Shown in pieces: positions 11,083 through 22,871 of a stretch of 64,000 nt of DNA. The number at the start of each line of letters is the position of its first letter. Within the stretch, counting starts at the first letter, position 1. The DNA is from Panulirus ornatus. Lineage: Eukaryota; Arthropoda; Malacostraca; Decapoda; Palinuridae. Below the pieces are notes generated by a model. It saw only the letters and a program-made list of their open reading frames with translations, was not told the origin of the DNA and made no database searches. The position numbers and the translations under genes are program-made. The stretch spans positions 24,941,977 to 25,005,976 of the forward strand of contig NC_092286.1 of assembly GCF_036320965.1 (NCBI RefSeq), in the 5' to 3' direction.

Positions 11083-11665
11083 TGTGCAGTCTGAGGAGGC
11101 GCGGGGCATGTGTATGTCCGGGGCGGGGTAGACGGGGTACTGCTCCTGCTGGGGGCAGCCCCAGGAGCAAGGGGGAGGTGCCATGCTTGCCCCAGCACAC
11201 CTGGGGTCAGGACAAGTACATGGTGGCGGAGCTGTAAGGCTGCAAGTCACACACGCGCCCCTGGCGTCGTCGCCCCAGCCGCTGGGGTAGAGGTGGGTGG
11301 GGTGAGGCGTGAGGGCGCTGCGCTGCAGGAAGCTCGGGTCGTCCAAGCAATGGTGTGGGCGACACCCGGCGCAGCTGCTGCACACGTCTTCGTGAGGCGG
11401 GGCGGTGGGCGGTGGGCAGCAAGGGCGGTGGGCGGGGGCGCGGTAGCTCCTGGGGAGGGTGTGGCTCACCACATCCAGGCCCACCACCGCCCGCCCACTC
11501 CGCAGCCCACCACGCCCAGTCACCATCTCCATCCTGGCTCCAGCACTCGGGTCCAAGTCGCGTGCCTCGCCTCCACTTGCCCCGCGACGGCCCGGCCTCC
11601 ACCTCCGCTCCACCAGGCCAGTGCCACACATGTGGCGAGAGCGGGAGGACGCGCCCTGCCCCTCG
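11083..11665 (-). CDS. Internal exon candidate of an unidentified gene (exon A)
   Basis: A minus-strand segment open without stops from 11676 down to a donor gtgagtatctgt that begins at 11082, leaving phase 0. The peptide includes GLDVVSHTLPRSYRAPAHR, a Cys/Pro-rich run (CCPPPTAPPHEDVCSSCAGC), HLYPSGWGDDARG, APPPCTCPDPRC and YPVYPAPDIHMPRASSDCT at its 3' end. The 5' boundary is uncertain. Possible acceptors are cggctgcag (exon from 11665) and ccctccccag (exon from 11449), both giving phase 2. The donor phase matches exon B at 3114-3365. The segment is very GC-rich, so plus-strand frames are open too, but only this frame has a matching splice partner. I recognise no family. Proline- and cysteine-rich composition suggests a low-complexity, perhaps intracellular region. 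Confidence 0.5.
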
Positions 11666-11679
11666 CTGCAGCCGAGCTA

Positions 11680-11858
11680 CACTCTCCCGTGCCTCTGGAC
11701 GCCCTCAACACACTCCTAACCCTCCTTCAGCGTCGTTGTAGGCGACCTTGTGAAACGTATCTCCCATTATCTCCTTAACTGATAAGACAATCTCTCGATG
11801 GCTATCTCCACCACTCTCATGTCCCTGTCTGGTATCATCTCTTGGTGTGGAGGGTATG

Positions 11859-11860
<2 letters not shown>
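11680..11860. other. Short unique interval
   Basis: Sequence upstream of exon A on the minus strand, presumably intron. Nothing else recognised. Confidence 0.35.

Positions 11861-11905
<45 letters not shown>
11861..11905. repeat. (CA)n microsatellite
   Basis: About 22 CA dinucleotides. Confidence 0.97.
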
Positions 11906-11907
<2 letters not shown>

Positions 11908-11987
11908 GGCTATGACCGGGGCGCCATTGCAGATCCTGCAAAAGAAAATCAGATCATAACATTACTTGACATTATTGAATACAGTAT

Positions 11988-11988
<1 letters not shown>

Positions 11989-12057
<69 letters not shown>
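11989..12057. repeat. (CA)n microsatellite
   Basis: About 34 CA dinucleotides, 84 bp from the previous CA tract. Confidence 0.97.
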
Positions 12058-12060
<3 letters not shown>

Positions 12061-12231
12061 TATTCTGTGTATGAAATGTATACCCAACATTATCATTTGA
12101 GTCTGGTTATGAATGATACTAATTACAGGAAAAGCACCATCATTCTATGAACCTTTTGAAAATGTCTAATCTCGCGGACTTGTTCATTAGCTTGGAAGGG
12201 AAGTGGTTTATTGGGCCATCTTGGTCACTCA

Positions 12232-12233
<2 letters not shown>

Positions 12234-12294
<61 letters not shown>
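12234..12294. repeat. (AT)n microsatellite
   Basis: About 30 AT dinucleotides that end exactly where a family B dispersed element begins (ccctggggatagggg). Confidence 0.97.
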
Positions 12295-12298
<4 letters not shown>

Positions 12299-12528
12299 GG
12301 GGATAGGGGAGAAAGAATACTTGCCACGTATTCCCTGCGTGTCGTAGAAGGCGACTAAAAGGGGAGGGAGCGGGGGGCTGGAAATCCTCCCCTCTCGTTT
12401 CTTTTTTGTAATTTTCCAAAAGAAGGAACAGAGAAGGGGGCCAGGTGAGGATATTCCCTCAAAGGCCCAGTCCTCTGTTCTTAACGCTACCTCGCTAACG
12501 CGGGAAATTGCGAATAGTAAGAAAATAT
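12295..12528 (+). mobile_element. Dispersed repeat family B, most complete copy
   Basis: Starts ccctggggataggggagaaa, continues cgtgtcgtagaaggcgact, a G-rich part ending cggggggctggaaatcctcc, then attttccaaaagaaggaaca, ctcaaaggcccagtcctctg and cgctacctcgctaacgcggg. It is non-coding. Related copies lie at 35067-35226 (plus, lacking the first part), 33072-33134 (minus, short) and 47989-48122 (minus, first part). Three of the four abut AT tracts. The class is unknown. A short non-autonomous element is likely. Confidence 0.7.
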
Positions 12529-12745
12529 ATACCGTAAAGATGACTAACCCCCCATACACATATGACACTATTTCATTCACTTCCTTGGCATAAGAGAAAT
12601 TATAGCCAGAAGGAAGGGAAATATTTTCGAAGGAAAAGATTGTATGATCCAGTTGGAGGATCGTGTCCACCAGATGGGAAGGATGGAACGGGGGAGACGT
12701 TGCGTCATGTGATAGAACCATTGAACAGTGTTATCTGTGGTGGTG
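12529..12745. other. Short unique interval
   Basis: Nothing recognised. The minus-strand frames here are extensions from the neighbouring repeats. Confidence 0.35.
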
Positions 12746-13076
12746 ATGAGGGAGGGTGTGTGTGGTGACCAGGATGGGAGGGTGTGTGTGGTGACCAGGA
12801 TGGGAGGGTGTGTGTGGTGACCAGAATGGGAGGGTGTGGTGACCAGAATGGGAGGGTGTGGTGACCAGAATGGGAGGGTGTGGTGACCAGAATGAGTGTG
12901 TGTGGTGACCAGGATGGGAGGGTGTGTGTGGTGACCAGGATGGGAGGGTGTGGTGACCAGAATGGGAGGGTGTGGTGACCAGGATGAGTGTGTGTGGTGA
13001 CCAGAATGAGTGTGTGTGGTAACCAGAATGGGAGGGTGTGGTGACCAGAATGAGTGTGTGTGGTGACCTGGATGGG
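12746..13076. repeat. Minisatellite, mixed 22/26-bp units
   Basis: Units of ggtgaccaggatgggagggt with an optional extra gtgt, so lengths alternate between 22 and 26 bp. A variant ends atgagtgtgtgt. Confidence 0.92.
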
Positions 13077-13498
13077 AAGTGAGGTGCTGACTTCACCCAA
13101 AGTCTTCGAGACAACAAATATTCTCAACTCCCACAATTCCATTTTATCTTTGCCCATAACTGACGTAACTCCATTCCATTTCGTGTTGGAGTTACGTATT
13201 GAGGCTGGCCCAACCATAACATGTGGGGTGGCCAGGGAAGAGACCCACTTGGTTCGTCTGCTCTGCATTGGATTATGATACACGACGGATCTCTGGTCCT
13301 GGCAGTCTATATATATATATATATAAATTACCCCTACACCTGCATAGGAGACCTCTGTAATGGTATGCCAGGTAGGAGACCCGTGGGAGACATTGTCATG
13401 TGAGTGGAGATATGTCTTATCTGGCTTTGGAATGGCGCTGTTGCCTTGTGTATGTGGATACGTGTGGACGATAACTCGTCAGCCAAGCTGTCTGTAGG

Positions 13499-13622
13499 AT
13501 GAAGGGGCCTGTGTCAGGAGGTCTTCTGGGAGTAGACCGATGACGGGGTCTGCGTCAGGAGGTCTTCTGGGAGTAGACCGATGACGGGGCCTGCGTCAGG
13601 AGGTCTTCTGGGAGTAGACCTG
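13499..13622. repeat. Tandem repeat, about 41-bp unit, 3 copies
   Basis: Three near-identical copies of gtcaggaggtcttctgggag followed by tagaccgatgacgggg. Confidence 0.88.
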
Positions 13623-13797
13623 CTGGAGGTTTTGTGTTGGCATTGATCAGCGGACGCTGTCTACTGCCTGGGAGCTGGGGAGTTCGTGAGTGTACTTCGC
13701 TGACAGTCCTTAACACTTGTGTACAGAGTGTGGTGTGTGTGTGTGGGGTGTGTCCTTAGTGACGCAGGTAGAAAGTAGTAGAAATTAGTAGATATCA

Positions 13798-14200
13798 CTT
13801 AATACGTTTGTGTACCGACTTAATACGGTTGTGTACCGACTTACTACGGTTGTGTACCGACGTAATACGGTTGTGTACCGACTTGATACGGTTGTGTACC
13901 GACTTAATACGGTTGTGTACCGACTTGATACGGTTGTGTACCGACTTAATACGGTTGTGTACCGACTTAATACGGTTGTGTACCGACTTGATACGGTTGT
14001 GTACCGACTTAATACGGTTGGGTACCGACTTAATACGGTTGTGTACCGACTTAATACGGTTGTGTACCGACTTAATACGGTTGTGTATCGACTTAATACG
14101 GTTGTGTACCGACTTAATATGGTTGTGTACCGACTTGATACGGTTGTGTACCGACTTAATACGGTTGCGTACCGACGTAATACGGTTGTGTACCGAGCGA
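13798..14200. repeat. Minisatellite, 21-bp unit, about 19 copies
   Basis: Uniform units of acttaatacggttgtgtacc plus g, with few substitutions. At 21 bp (seven codons), frames are open on both strands. These are artefacts. Confidence 0.95.
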
Positions 14201-14766
14201 TGGCAGAGTCGCTTGCTGCTGCTGCTGTGGTGGAGCTATAGGTTCGAAATGGAATAGAAATGGAATTCCATCCTCTCTTGGAGTACTGGATAGCTAGGAT
14301 AGGCGATCCAATCCAATCCCGTGTGTGTGTCGTTAAAAGCGATATCGGTGTACGCTTCCCCGCTAAGGTCCTTTTCATCCATACCCCAATTAAGATTGGA
14401 CCCCTAAAGGTGAATGGGTAACATTCGTACCATTTCCACAAACAGTAACGGGTCTGTGGTTCTCTTAAACCTAACTACTTCCCACATTGTTATAGTCCAA
14501 ACTATTAGTAAACTCAGTAACCACATACGGGTACTTAACTTGATGGTAAATGGGGGGAGGGGGCCCTATTGTCCCTCACGAAAGGGGGGGGGGGGTCGGT
14601 GCTCCCTAATGAGGGCCATCTCTCCATCTATCAGTGTGGACAGAATCTGCCCTCATCTATCCACGTCGTCACCACCTATCCTTACCCAGGCCCCACTGAC
14701 CTGTGGCTCCAGGATGGTCCACACTTATCACACTTTATTGTTTAATTACCCACACGAAAGATTCGA

Positions 14767-14768
<2 letters not shown>
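14201..14768. other. Unique interval without a recognisable gene
   Basis: Contains a poly-G run near 14584-14596. No splice-bounded frame and no repeat family recognised. Confidence 0.45.

Positions 14769-14816
<48 letters not shown>
14769..14816. repeat. (CA)n microsatellite
   Basis: About 24 CA dinucleotides. A tRNA B-box-like ggttcgaatcct follows at about 14841. Confidence 0.95.
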
Positions 14817-14817
<1 letters not shown>

Positions 14818-14972
14818 TCACACAGAGCAGCAAAGACAGTGGTTCGAATCCTACAAACGCCTCCTCCAGGAGTAACCAGGCGCCCCCCTTCCCTCTACCC
14901 CATCACAGCTCACTCGACTTCTTCATGAGTTTCATGCCTGTTGATGTGGCACAGCGCCTCCCAGCCAGACAG

Positions 14973-14978
<6 letters not shown>

Positions 14979-15024
<46 letters not shown>
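14979..15024. repeat. (GA)n microsatellite
   Basis: About 23 GA dinucleotides. Confidence 0.95.
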
Positions 15025-15025
<1 letters not shown>

Positions 15026-15211
15026 CACAGAAACAGGGAGACGGTCAATTGGGCCAGAAATGCGACATAGTGAGTGTTGCTTGTTTACGTTGAGCGAGGA
15101 AGGCCAGAGGCCAGAGAGAGATGTCGGTCGCTTCAGTACCTACCTGAAGGAGAGATGGACGAAATAGGGGGCGTGGGGTTGAGGCGCCTTCAAAACCTTC
15201 CTGAATATCTC

Positions 15212-15977
15212 TTAAAGAGATTCCAAAGGGCTTCACCGTCAGGTAAAAAGAGATTCCAAAGGGCTTCACCTTCAGATAAAAAGAGATTCCAAAGGGCTTC
15301 ACCGTCAGGTAAAAAGAGATTCCAAAGGGCTTCACCTTCAGATAAAAAGAGATTCCAAAGGGCTTCACCTTCAGATAAAAAGAGATTCCAAAGGGCTTCA
15401 CCGTCAGGTAAAAAGAGATTCCAAAGGGCTTCACCTTCAGATAAAAAGAGATTCCAAAGGGCTTCACCTTCAGATAAAAAGAGATTCCAAAGGGCTTCAC
15501 CGTCAGGTAAAAAGAGATTCCAAAGGGCTTCACCTTCAGATAAAAAGAGATTCCAAAGGGCTTCACCTTCAGATAAAAAGAGATTCCAAAGGGCTTCACC
15601 TTCAGATAAAAAGAGATTCCAAAGGGCTTCACCTTCAGATAAAAAGAGATTCCAAAGGGCTTCACCTTCAGATAAAAAGAGATTCCAAAGGGCTTCACCT
15701 TCAGATAAAAAGAGATTCCAAAGGGCTTCACCTTCAGATAAAAAGAGATTCCAAAGGGCTTCACCTTCAGATAAAAAGAGATTCCAAAGGGCTTCACCTT
15801 CAGATAAAAAGAGATTCCAAAGGGCTTCACCTTCAGATAAAAAGAGATTCCAAAGGGCTTCACCTTCAGATAAAAAGAGATTCCAAAGGGCTTCACCGTC
15901 AGGTAAAAAGAGATTCCAAAGGGCTTCACCTTCAGATAAAAAGAGATTCCAAAGGGCTTCACCGTCAGGTAAAAAGG
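15212..15977. repeat. Minisatellite, 33-bp unit, about 23 copies
   Basis: Units of aaaaagagattccaaagggc then ttcaccgtcaggt or ttcaccttcagat. The two variants are not randomly mixed. The G-type occurs at about units 1, 3, 6, 9, 22 and 24, and a long uniform run of the other type fills the middle. Open frames on both strands (11-residue peptides) are artefacts. Confidence 0.95.
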
Positions 15978-16092
15978 AACTCGAGGACTGAGACGGATTT
16001 CCACTGGAGATTCACAACACCGTTTAGAAATCTGGTGAAGGTTGTTTATATATTCTGTAGACGCCATTAATGTCCCCATCAGCTTTGATGCT

Positions 16093-16368
16093 CCAGCTGG
16101 TGGTGTTGTGGCCCCCCACACACCAGCTGTTGGTGGTGGCCCCCCTCCACACCAGCTGGTGGTGGTGGCCCCCCTCCACACCAGCTGGTGGTGGTGTGTG
16201 GTGGTGGCCCCTCCACACACCAGCTGGTGGTGTCGGTGTCCCCCCACCACACCAGCTGGTGTTGGTGTCCCCCCACCACACACACACCAGCTGGTGGTGT
16301 CCCCCCACCACACACACACCAGCTGGTGGTGTTGGTGTCCCCCCACCACAAATACACCAGCTGTCGAC
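16093..16368. repeat. Minisatellite of about 30-36 bp with an E-box palindrome
   Basis: About nine irregular units each containing caccagctggtg, a perfect 12-bp palindrome with a CAGCTG E-box core, separated by ccccccaccacac-type spacers. Confidence 0.88.
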
Positions 16369-16451
16369 CCTGTGAATCGAGAGAGAGAGATCCCGACTTC
16401 AACTGTGACATAGACAGGTTCCACATTGGGTAGCGAGTGGTAGAAACAGAT

Positions 16452-16600
16452 CAGACGCTATGTAGCGCCCCCCAGTTGCCTCCAAGACGCTATGTAGCGC
16501 CCCCCAGTTGCCTCCAAGACGCTATGTAGCACCCCCAGTTGCCTCCAAGACGCTATGTAGCGCCCCCCAGTTGCCTCCAAGACGCTATGTAGCGCCCTCT
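16452..16600. repeat. Minisatellite, 32-bp unit, about 4.6 copies
   Basis: Units of agacgctatgtagcgccccc then cagttgcctcca, one with a single-base deletion. Confidence 0.92.
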
Positions 16601-17004
16601 TTACGACGAAGTCTGTGCCAGTAGGAGACAACAATGTCCCACAGTCATTCCTCCCACTAGCTGTTCATCTCTCCAACAGTGTATAACGTGAGTGGGTTTT
16701 CCTAAAGTTCTTGAACAGATGGATGACGTGAACAGAGAACAGTTCTTCGTGAGATGCTGAGACACAGAACAACCAGAGGGAAGTTACTTAAAGTTAAGCA
16801 TGAAACTTGTTACAAGAGGGAATTTACTTAAAGTTAAGCATGAAACTTGTTAAAGAACTTAAACATGAAACTTGTTAAAGAAAGAGGGACTTTGTTTACA
16901 TTGTAAGCGGTGGTGGATGAATGGAAGGGACTGACTGTGGACGTAGTTAATGTGGACCAATGAGAGAAGACGTAGATGATTGGTTAATTACTGCACACGC
17001 TCGT
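16601..17004. other. Unique interval with a small internal repeat
   Basis: Between about 16783 and 16880 the block cttaaagttaagcatgaaac then ttgtta is present two and a half times. No gene recognised. It may be a distant relative of 56725-56935. Confidence 0.45.
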
Positions 17005-17307
17005 GCCAGGTCTCCAGGGTCAGCTAGGGTAAGCCCTGTTCCAGGTCTCCAGGGTCAGCTAGGGTAGGGTAAGCCCTGTTCCAGGTCTCCAGGGTCAGCT
17101 AGGGTAGGGTAAGCCCTGTTCCAGGTCTCCAGGGTCAGCTAGGGTAGGGTAAGCCCTGTTCCAGGTCTCCAGGGTCAGCTAGGGTAGGGTAAGCCCTGTT
17201 CCAGGTCTCCAGGGTCAGCTAGGGTAGGGTAAGCCCTGTTCCAGGTCTCCAGGGTCAGCTAGGGTAGGGTAAGCCCTACTCCAGGTCTCCAGGGTCAGCT
17301 AGGGTAG
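17005..17307. repeat. Minisatellite, 40-bp unit, about 7.5 copies
   Basis: Near-identical units of ccaggtctccagggtcagct then agggtagggtaagccctgtt. The first unit lacks one agggt. Confidence 0.95.
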
Positions 17308-18550
17308 GATTTCAGACTAGATTTCAGCCAACTTATTTCAGATTGGATTTCAGACTGGATTTCAGCCAACTTATTTCAGACTGGATTTCTGACTGGATTT
17401 CAGCCAACTTATTTCAGACTGGATTTCAGACTAGATTTCAGCCAACTTATTTCAGACTGCAGATTTCAGCCAACTTATTTCAGACTGGATTTCAGACTAG
17501 ATTTCAGCCAACTTATTTCAGACTGCAGATTTCAGCCACCTTATTTCAGACTGGATTTCAGACTAGATTTCAGCCAACTTATTTCAGACTGCAGACTTCA
17601 GCCAACTTATTTCAGACTGGATTTCAGACTAGATTTCAGCCAACTTATTTCAGACTAGATTTCAGCCAACTTATTTCAGACTGGATTTCAGCCACCTTAT
17701 TTCAGACTGATTTCAGACTAGATTTCAGCCAACTTATTTCAGACTAGATTTCAGCCACCTTATTTCAGACTGGATTTCAGACTAGATTTCAGCCAACTTA
17801 TTTCAGACTAGATTTCAGCCAACTTATTTCAGACTGCAGATTTCAGCCAACTTATTTCAGATTGGATTTCAGACTAGATTTCAGCCAACTTATTTCAGAC
17901 TGGATTTCAGACTTGATTTCAGCCAACTTATTTCAGATTGGATTTCAGACTAGATTTCAGCCAACTTATTTCAGACTAGATTTCAGCCAACTTATTTCAG
18001 ACTGGATTTCAGCCACCTTATTTCAGACTGATTTTAGACTAGATTTCAGCCAACTTATTTTAGACTAGATTTCAGCCAACTTATTTCAGACAATTTCAGC
18101 CACCTTATTTCAGACTGATTTCAGACTAGATTTCAGCCACCTTATTTCAGACTGGATTTCAGACTAGATTTCAGCCAACTTATTTCAGACTAGATTTCAG
18201 CCAACTTATTTCAGACTGCAGATTTCAGCCAACTTATTTCAGACTGCAGATTTCAGCCAACTTATTTCAGATTGGATTTCAGACTAGATTTCAGCCAACT
18301 TATTTCAGACTGGATTTCAGACTAGATTTCAGCCAACTTATTTCAGATTGGATTTCAGACTAGATTTCAGCCACCTTATTTCAGACTGGATTTCAGACTA
18401 GATTTCAGCCAACTTATTTTAGACTAGATTTCAGCCAACTTATTTCAGACTGGATTTCAGCCACCTTATTTCAGACTGATTTCAGACTAGATTTCAGCCA
18501 ACTTATTTCAGACTAGATTTCAGCCAACTTATTTCAGACTGAATTTCAGC
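17308..18550 (+). repeat. Composite minisatellite, ggatttcagactagatttca type
   Basis: Mosaic of two short modules, agatttcagccaacttattt and cagactggatttcagact, giving units of 19-20 and about 38 bp over 1.24 kb. The same modules occur in reverse complement at 21293-21620, on the other side of the GATAAT satellite. Confidence 0.93.
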
Positions 18551-18666
18551 GACTCATCCCTGATACACTGACACACGAAAGGCTTCCACAAATACCGCTA
18601 ATTACTGAAACAAGTTGAGGCTTCAGTCATTAACAATTAATCAACGCTGATAAAGAAAGGATTCCG

Positions 18667-18720
18667 ATAATGATAATGATAATGATGATAATGATAATGA
18701 TAATGATGATTATGATAATG

Positions 18721-18752
<32 letters not shown>

Positions 18753-19098
18753 GATAATGATGATAATGATAATGATGATAATGATAATGATAATGATGAT
18801 AATGATAATGATAATGATAATGATAATGATAATGATGATAATGATAATGATGATAATGATAATGATAATGATAATGATGATAATGATAATAATGATAATG
18901 ATAATAATGATAATGATAATAATGATAATGATAATGATGATAATGATAATGATGATAATGATAATGATGATAATGATGATAATGATGATAATGATAATGA
19001 TAATGATAATGATGATAATGATGATAATGATAATAATGATAATGATAATAATGATAATGATAATGATGATAATGATAATGATGATAATGATTATATGA
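18667..19098. repeat. GATAAT/GAT satellite, left segment
   Basis: Irregular mixture of gataat and gat steps, with occasional gataataat. Every tgataa is a WGATAR match, so GATA-factor sites recur throughout. Peptide-like frames here are artefacts. Confidence 0.95.
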
Positions 19099-19598
19099 TA
19101 ATGAAATTATAATGAATAAGATAATGAAATATGAATATGTATATAATGATGAATGATAATATGATGATTAATATAGTAATGAATGTATGATAATGATTAA
19201 TGAATATGTATGTGATAATATGTAATATATGATGATATATGATAATGAGGTAATATGTATGATATGATAATTAAATGATAATGATTGATAATATTGATGA
19301 TAAAGTAATGAAATGATATAATGATTATATATTAAATGAGTAATGATGATGATAATATAATGATGAATGTATGAAATATGAATGATAAATATAATGAATG
19401 TAATGATATATTAGATATAAATGTAATGATAATGATGATAATGATAATATTATAATGTTGATAATGATATGAATATATATGTATAATGTAATGATATAAT
19501 GATATAATGTAATAATGATAATGATATATATATAATGATATAATGATAATGATATATATATGTAATAAGATGTAATGAATGAGATGATATGAGTATAA
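19099..19598. repeat. Scrambled AT-rich stretch within the GATAAT satellite
   Basis: About 500 bp that keeps the composition and fragments of the GATAAT satellite but has lost its phase, with many apparent 1-3-base indels (for example atgaaatatgaatatgtata). It resembles a badly resolved consensus rather than an evolved sequence. Confidence 0.7.
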
Positions 19599-19611
19599 TA
19601 ATATGATAATG

Positions 19612-19664
<53 letters not shown>

Positions 19665-20640
19665 GATAATGATGATAATGATAATGATAATGAATGATAA
19701 TGATAATGATGATAATGATAATGATGATAATGATTAATGATGATAATGATGATAATGATAATGATAATGATGATAATGATGATGATAATGAATAATGATG
19801 ATAATGATGATAATGATAATGATAATGATAATGATGATAATGATGATAATGATGATAATGATAATGATAATGATGATAATGATAATGATAATGATAATAA
19901 TGATAATGATAATGATGATAATGATAATGATGATAATGATAATGATGATAATGATAATGATAATGATGATAATGATAATGATAATGATGATAATGATGAT
20001 AATGATAATGATAATGATGATAATGATAATGATGATAATGATAATGATAATGATGATAATGATAATGATAATGATAATGATGATAATGATAATGATAATG
20101 ATAATGATAATGATGATAATGATGATAATGATAATAATGATAATGATAATGATGATAATGATAATGATGATAATGATAATGATGATAATGATGATAATGA
20201 TAATGATGATAATGATAATGATGATAATGATAATGATAATGATGATAATGATAATGATAATGATAAGATGATAATGATAATGATAATGATAATGATAATG
20301 ATGATAATGATAATGATGATAATGATAATGATAATGATAATGATAATGATAATGATAATGATGAATGATGATAATGATAATGATGATAATGATGATAATG
20401 ATGATAATGATAATGATAATGATAATGATGATAATGAATGTAATGATGATAATGATAATGATAATGATAATGATGATAATGATATAATGATAATGATGAT
20501 AATGATAATGATAATGATAGATGATAATGATATATGATAATGATAATGATAATAATGATAATGATAATGATGATAATGATAATGATATAATGATAATGAT
20601 AATGATAATGATGATAATGATAATGATGATAATGATATGA
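19599..20640. repeat. GATAAT/GAT satellite, right segment
   Basis: Resumes the clean gataatgataatgatgat pattern for about 1 kb, with small irregularities increasing after 20420. Confidence 0.95.
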
Positions 20641-21292
20641 TAATATGAATATTAATGAGTTAATGGATAAATGTATGATATATGATAATAAATTAATTGT
20701 AATGATGATATGATAATGTATAATGAATTATGATGATTATAATAATATGTAATGTAATGATGATTGATATTATGATATTAATGTATATGGTAATGGATGA
20801 TGATATGATATATTGTAATGAGATAATGAAATAATGTATGATATATTATGAAGATAATTTGAATATAATATATATGATTGATATATGAAATAAATGTTAA
20901 TGTATATGATGATGATGAATATAATTATGAATGATTAAATATGTAATGAGATGATAATATGATAATGTAATGATATAATTATTAATATGATAATGATTGA
21001 TTATTGAATAATGTAATATGAGATATATATATGAGATATAAATTAATGTGATAATGATATATGAATTATAATTATAATGAGATATATTGATGTAATATTA
21101 TATGATATTTTATTAGATTAAAGTGATGTATAGATGATTGATATAATATATGGTTAATGATTATTGATATTAATATTATGTTATGTAATGAATATTTATA
21201 ATTATGTAATGAATGATGGATAGATATTAATATGTAATGATATGTATAATATAATGTATGTAATGATATGTATATGAAATGTAATGTTGATA
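20641..21292. repeat. Second scrambled AT-rich stretch
   Basis: About 650 bp of phase-less AT-rich sequence similar to 19099-19598, between the clean satellite and the inverted minisatellite. The minus-strand frame in it is not credible as a gene. Confidence 0.65.
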
Positions 21293-21620
21293 ATTGGCTA
21301 ACAGTCTGAAATAAGTTGGCTGAAATCTGCATCTGAAATAAGCTGGAATCTAGTCCTAGTCTTAAATAAGGCTGAATCTATCTAAATCCACGAAATATTG
21401 TGAAATCCAGTCAGAATCCAGTCTGAAATAATTGCTGAATCCAGTCTGAAATCAACTGAAATAAGTTGCTGAAATCTAGTCTGAAATCCAATCTGAAATA
21501 ATTGGCTGAAATCTAGTCTGAATCCGTCTAAATAATTGGCTAAGTCGAAAAAGGTGGCTGAAATCCATCTGAAATAGGTGGCGAAATCAGTCTGAATTCA
21601 TCTGAATAAGTGGCTGAATA
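21293..21620 (-). repeat. Inverted, degraded copy of the 17308-18550 minisatellite
   Basis: Reads as the reverse complement of the left array (ctgaaataagttggctgaaa, ctgaaatctagtctgaaatc) but with many single-base deletions (taattggctgaa, ccatctgaaataggtgg). The deletion-type errors contrast with the clean left array. Confidence 0.85.
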
Positions 21621-21631
21621 TAACAAGATGA

Positions 21632-22590
21632 AATGAGCCGTGAGGATGAGTAATGAGCCGTGAGGATGAGTAATGAGCTGTGGGGATGAGTAATGAGCGG
21701 TGGGGACAAGTAATGAGCCGTGAGGATGAGTAATAAGCCGTGAGGATGAGCAATAAGCCGTGGGGATGAGTAATAAGCCGTGGGGATGAGTAATGAGCCG
21801 TGAGGATGAGTAATAAGCCGTGGGGATGAGTAATAAGCCGTGGGGATGAGTAATAAGCCGTGGGGATGAGTAATGAGCCGTGAGGATGAGTAATAAGCCG
21901 TGAGGATGAGCAATAAGCCGTGGGGATGAGTAATAAGCCGTGGGGATGAGTAATGAGCCGTGAGGATGAGTAATGAGCCGTGAGGATGAGTAATGAGCCG
22001 TGAGGATGAGTAATAAGCCGTGAGGATGAGTAATAAGCCGTGAGGATGAGCAATAAGCCGTGGGGATGAGTAATAAGCCGTGAGGATGAGTAATAAGCCG
22101 TGGGGACAAGTAATGAGCCGTGAGGATGAGTAATGAGCCGTGGGGATGAGTAATGAGCCGTGAGGATGAGCAATAAGCCGTGGGGATGAGTAATAAGCCG
22201 TGAGGATGAGTAATGAGCCGTGAGGATGAGCAATAAGCCGTGGGGATGAGTAATGAGCCGTGAGGATGAGTAATAAGCCGTGAGGATGAGCAATAAGCCG
22301 TGGGGATGAGTAATAAGCCGTGGGGATGAGTAATGAGCCGTGAGGATGAGTAATAAGCCGTGGGGATGAGTAATAAGCCGTGGGGATGAGTAATGAGCCG
22401 TGAGGATGAGTAATAAGCCGTGGGGATGAGTAATGAGCCGTGAGGATGAGTAATGAGCCGTGAGGATGAGTAATGAGCCGTGGGGATGAGTAATGAGCCG
22501 TGAGGATGAGTAATGAGCCGTGAGGATGAGTAATGAGCCGTGAGGATGAGTAATGAGCCGTGAGGATGAGTAATGAGCCGTGAGGATGAG
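21632..22590. repeat. Minisatellite, 20-bp unit, about 48 copies
   Basis: Strictly 20-bp units, agccgtgaggatgagtaatg, with variation almost only at three positions (g/a before agccg, a/g after gtg, t/c in gagtaa). Three units make 60 bp, so long frames on the minus strand are artefacts. Confidence 0.96.
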
Positions 22591-22683
22591 TATGGTCGAT
22601 ACTGCATATAACCCGTGAGGGGCAAAAATCCCCCCTACAAAAATAAAATGCTCACTCCAAATTTCCCGGGTCACTTCAAAGTC

Positions 22684-22692
22684 TTAGAGAGA

Positions 22693-22760
<68 letters not shown>

Positions 22761-22801
22761 GAGAGAGAGAGAGGGGGGGAGAGAGAGAGAGAGAGAGAGA
22801 G
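22684..22801. repeat. (GA)n microsatellite, interrupted
   Basis: About 118 bp of GA with a few G insertions (gaggggggagag). Confidence 0.96.
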
Positions 22802-22871
22802 AATTCTGATACACAGATAATCCGATAATTGATCACCAGGCCAGACTGAACCCATGTCGGTGGCGGGTAAT

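Noticed and set aside
19737..20537. Asp/Asn-rich 266-codon frame, similar in look to acidic low-complexity proteins
   Set aside because: It is the translation of the GATAAT satellite.
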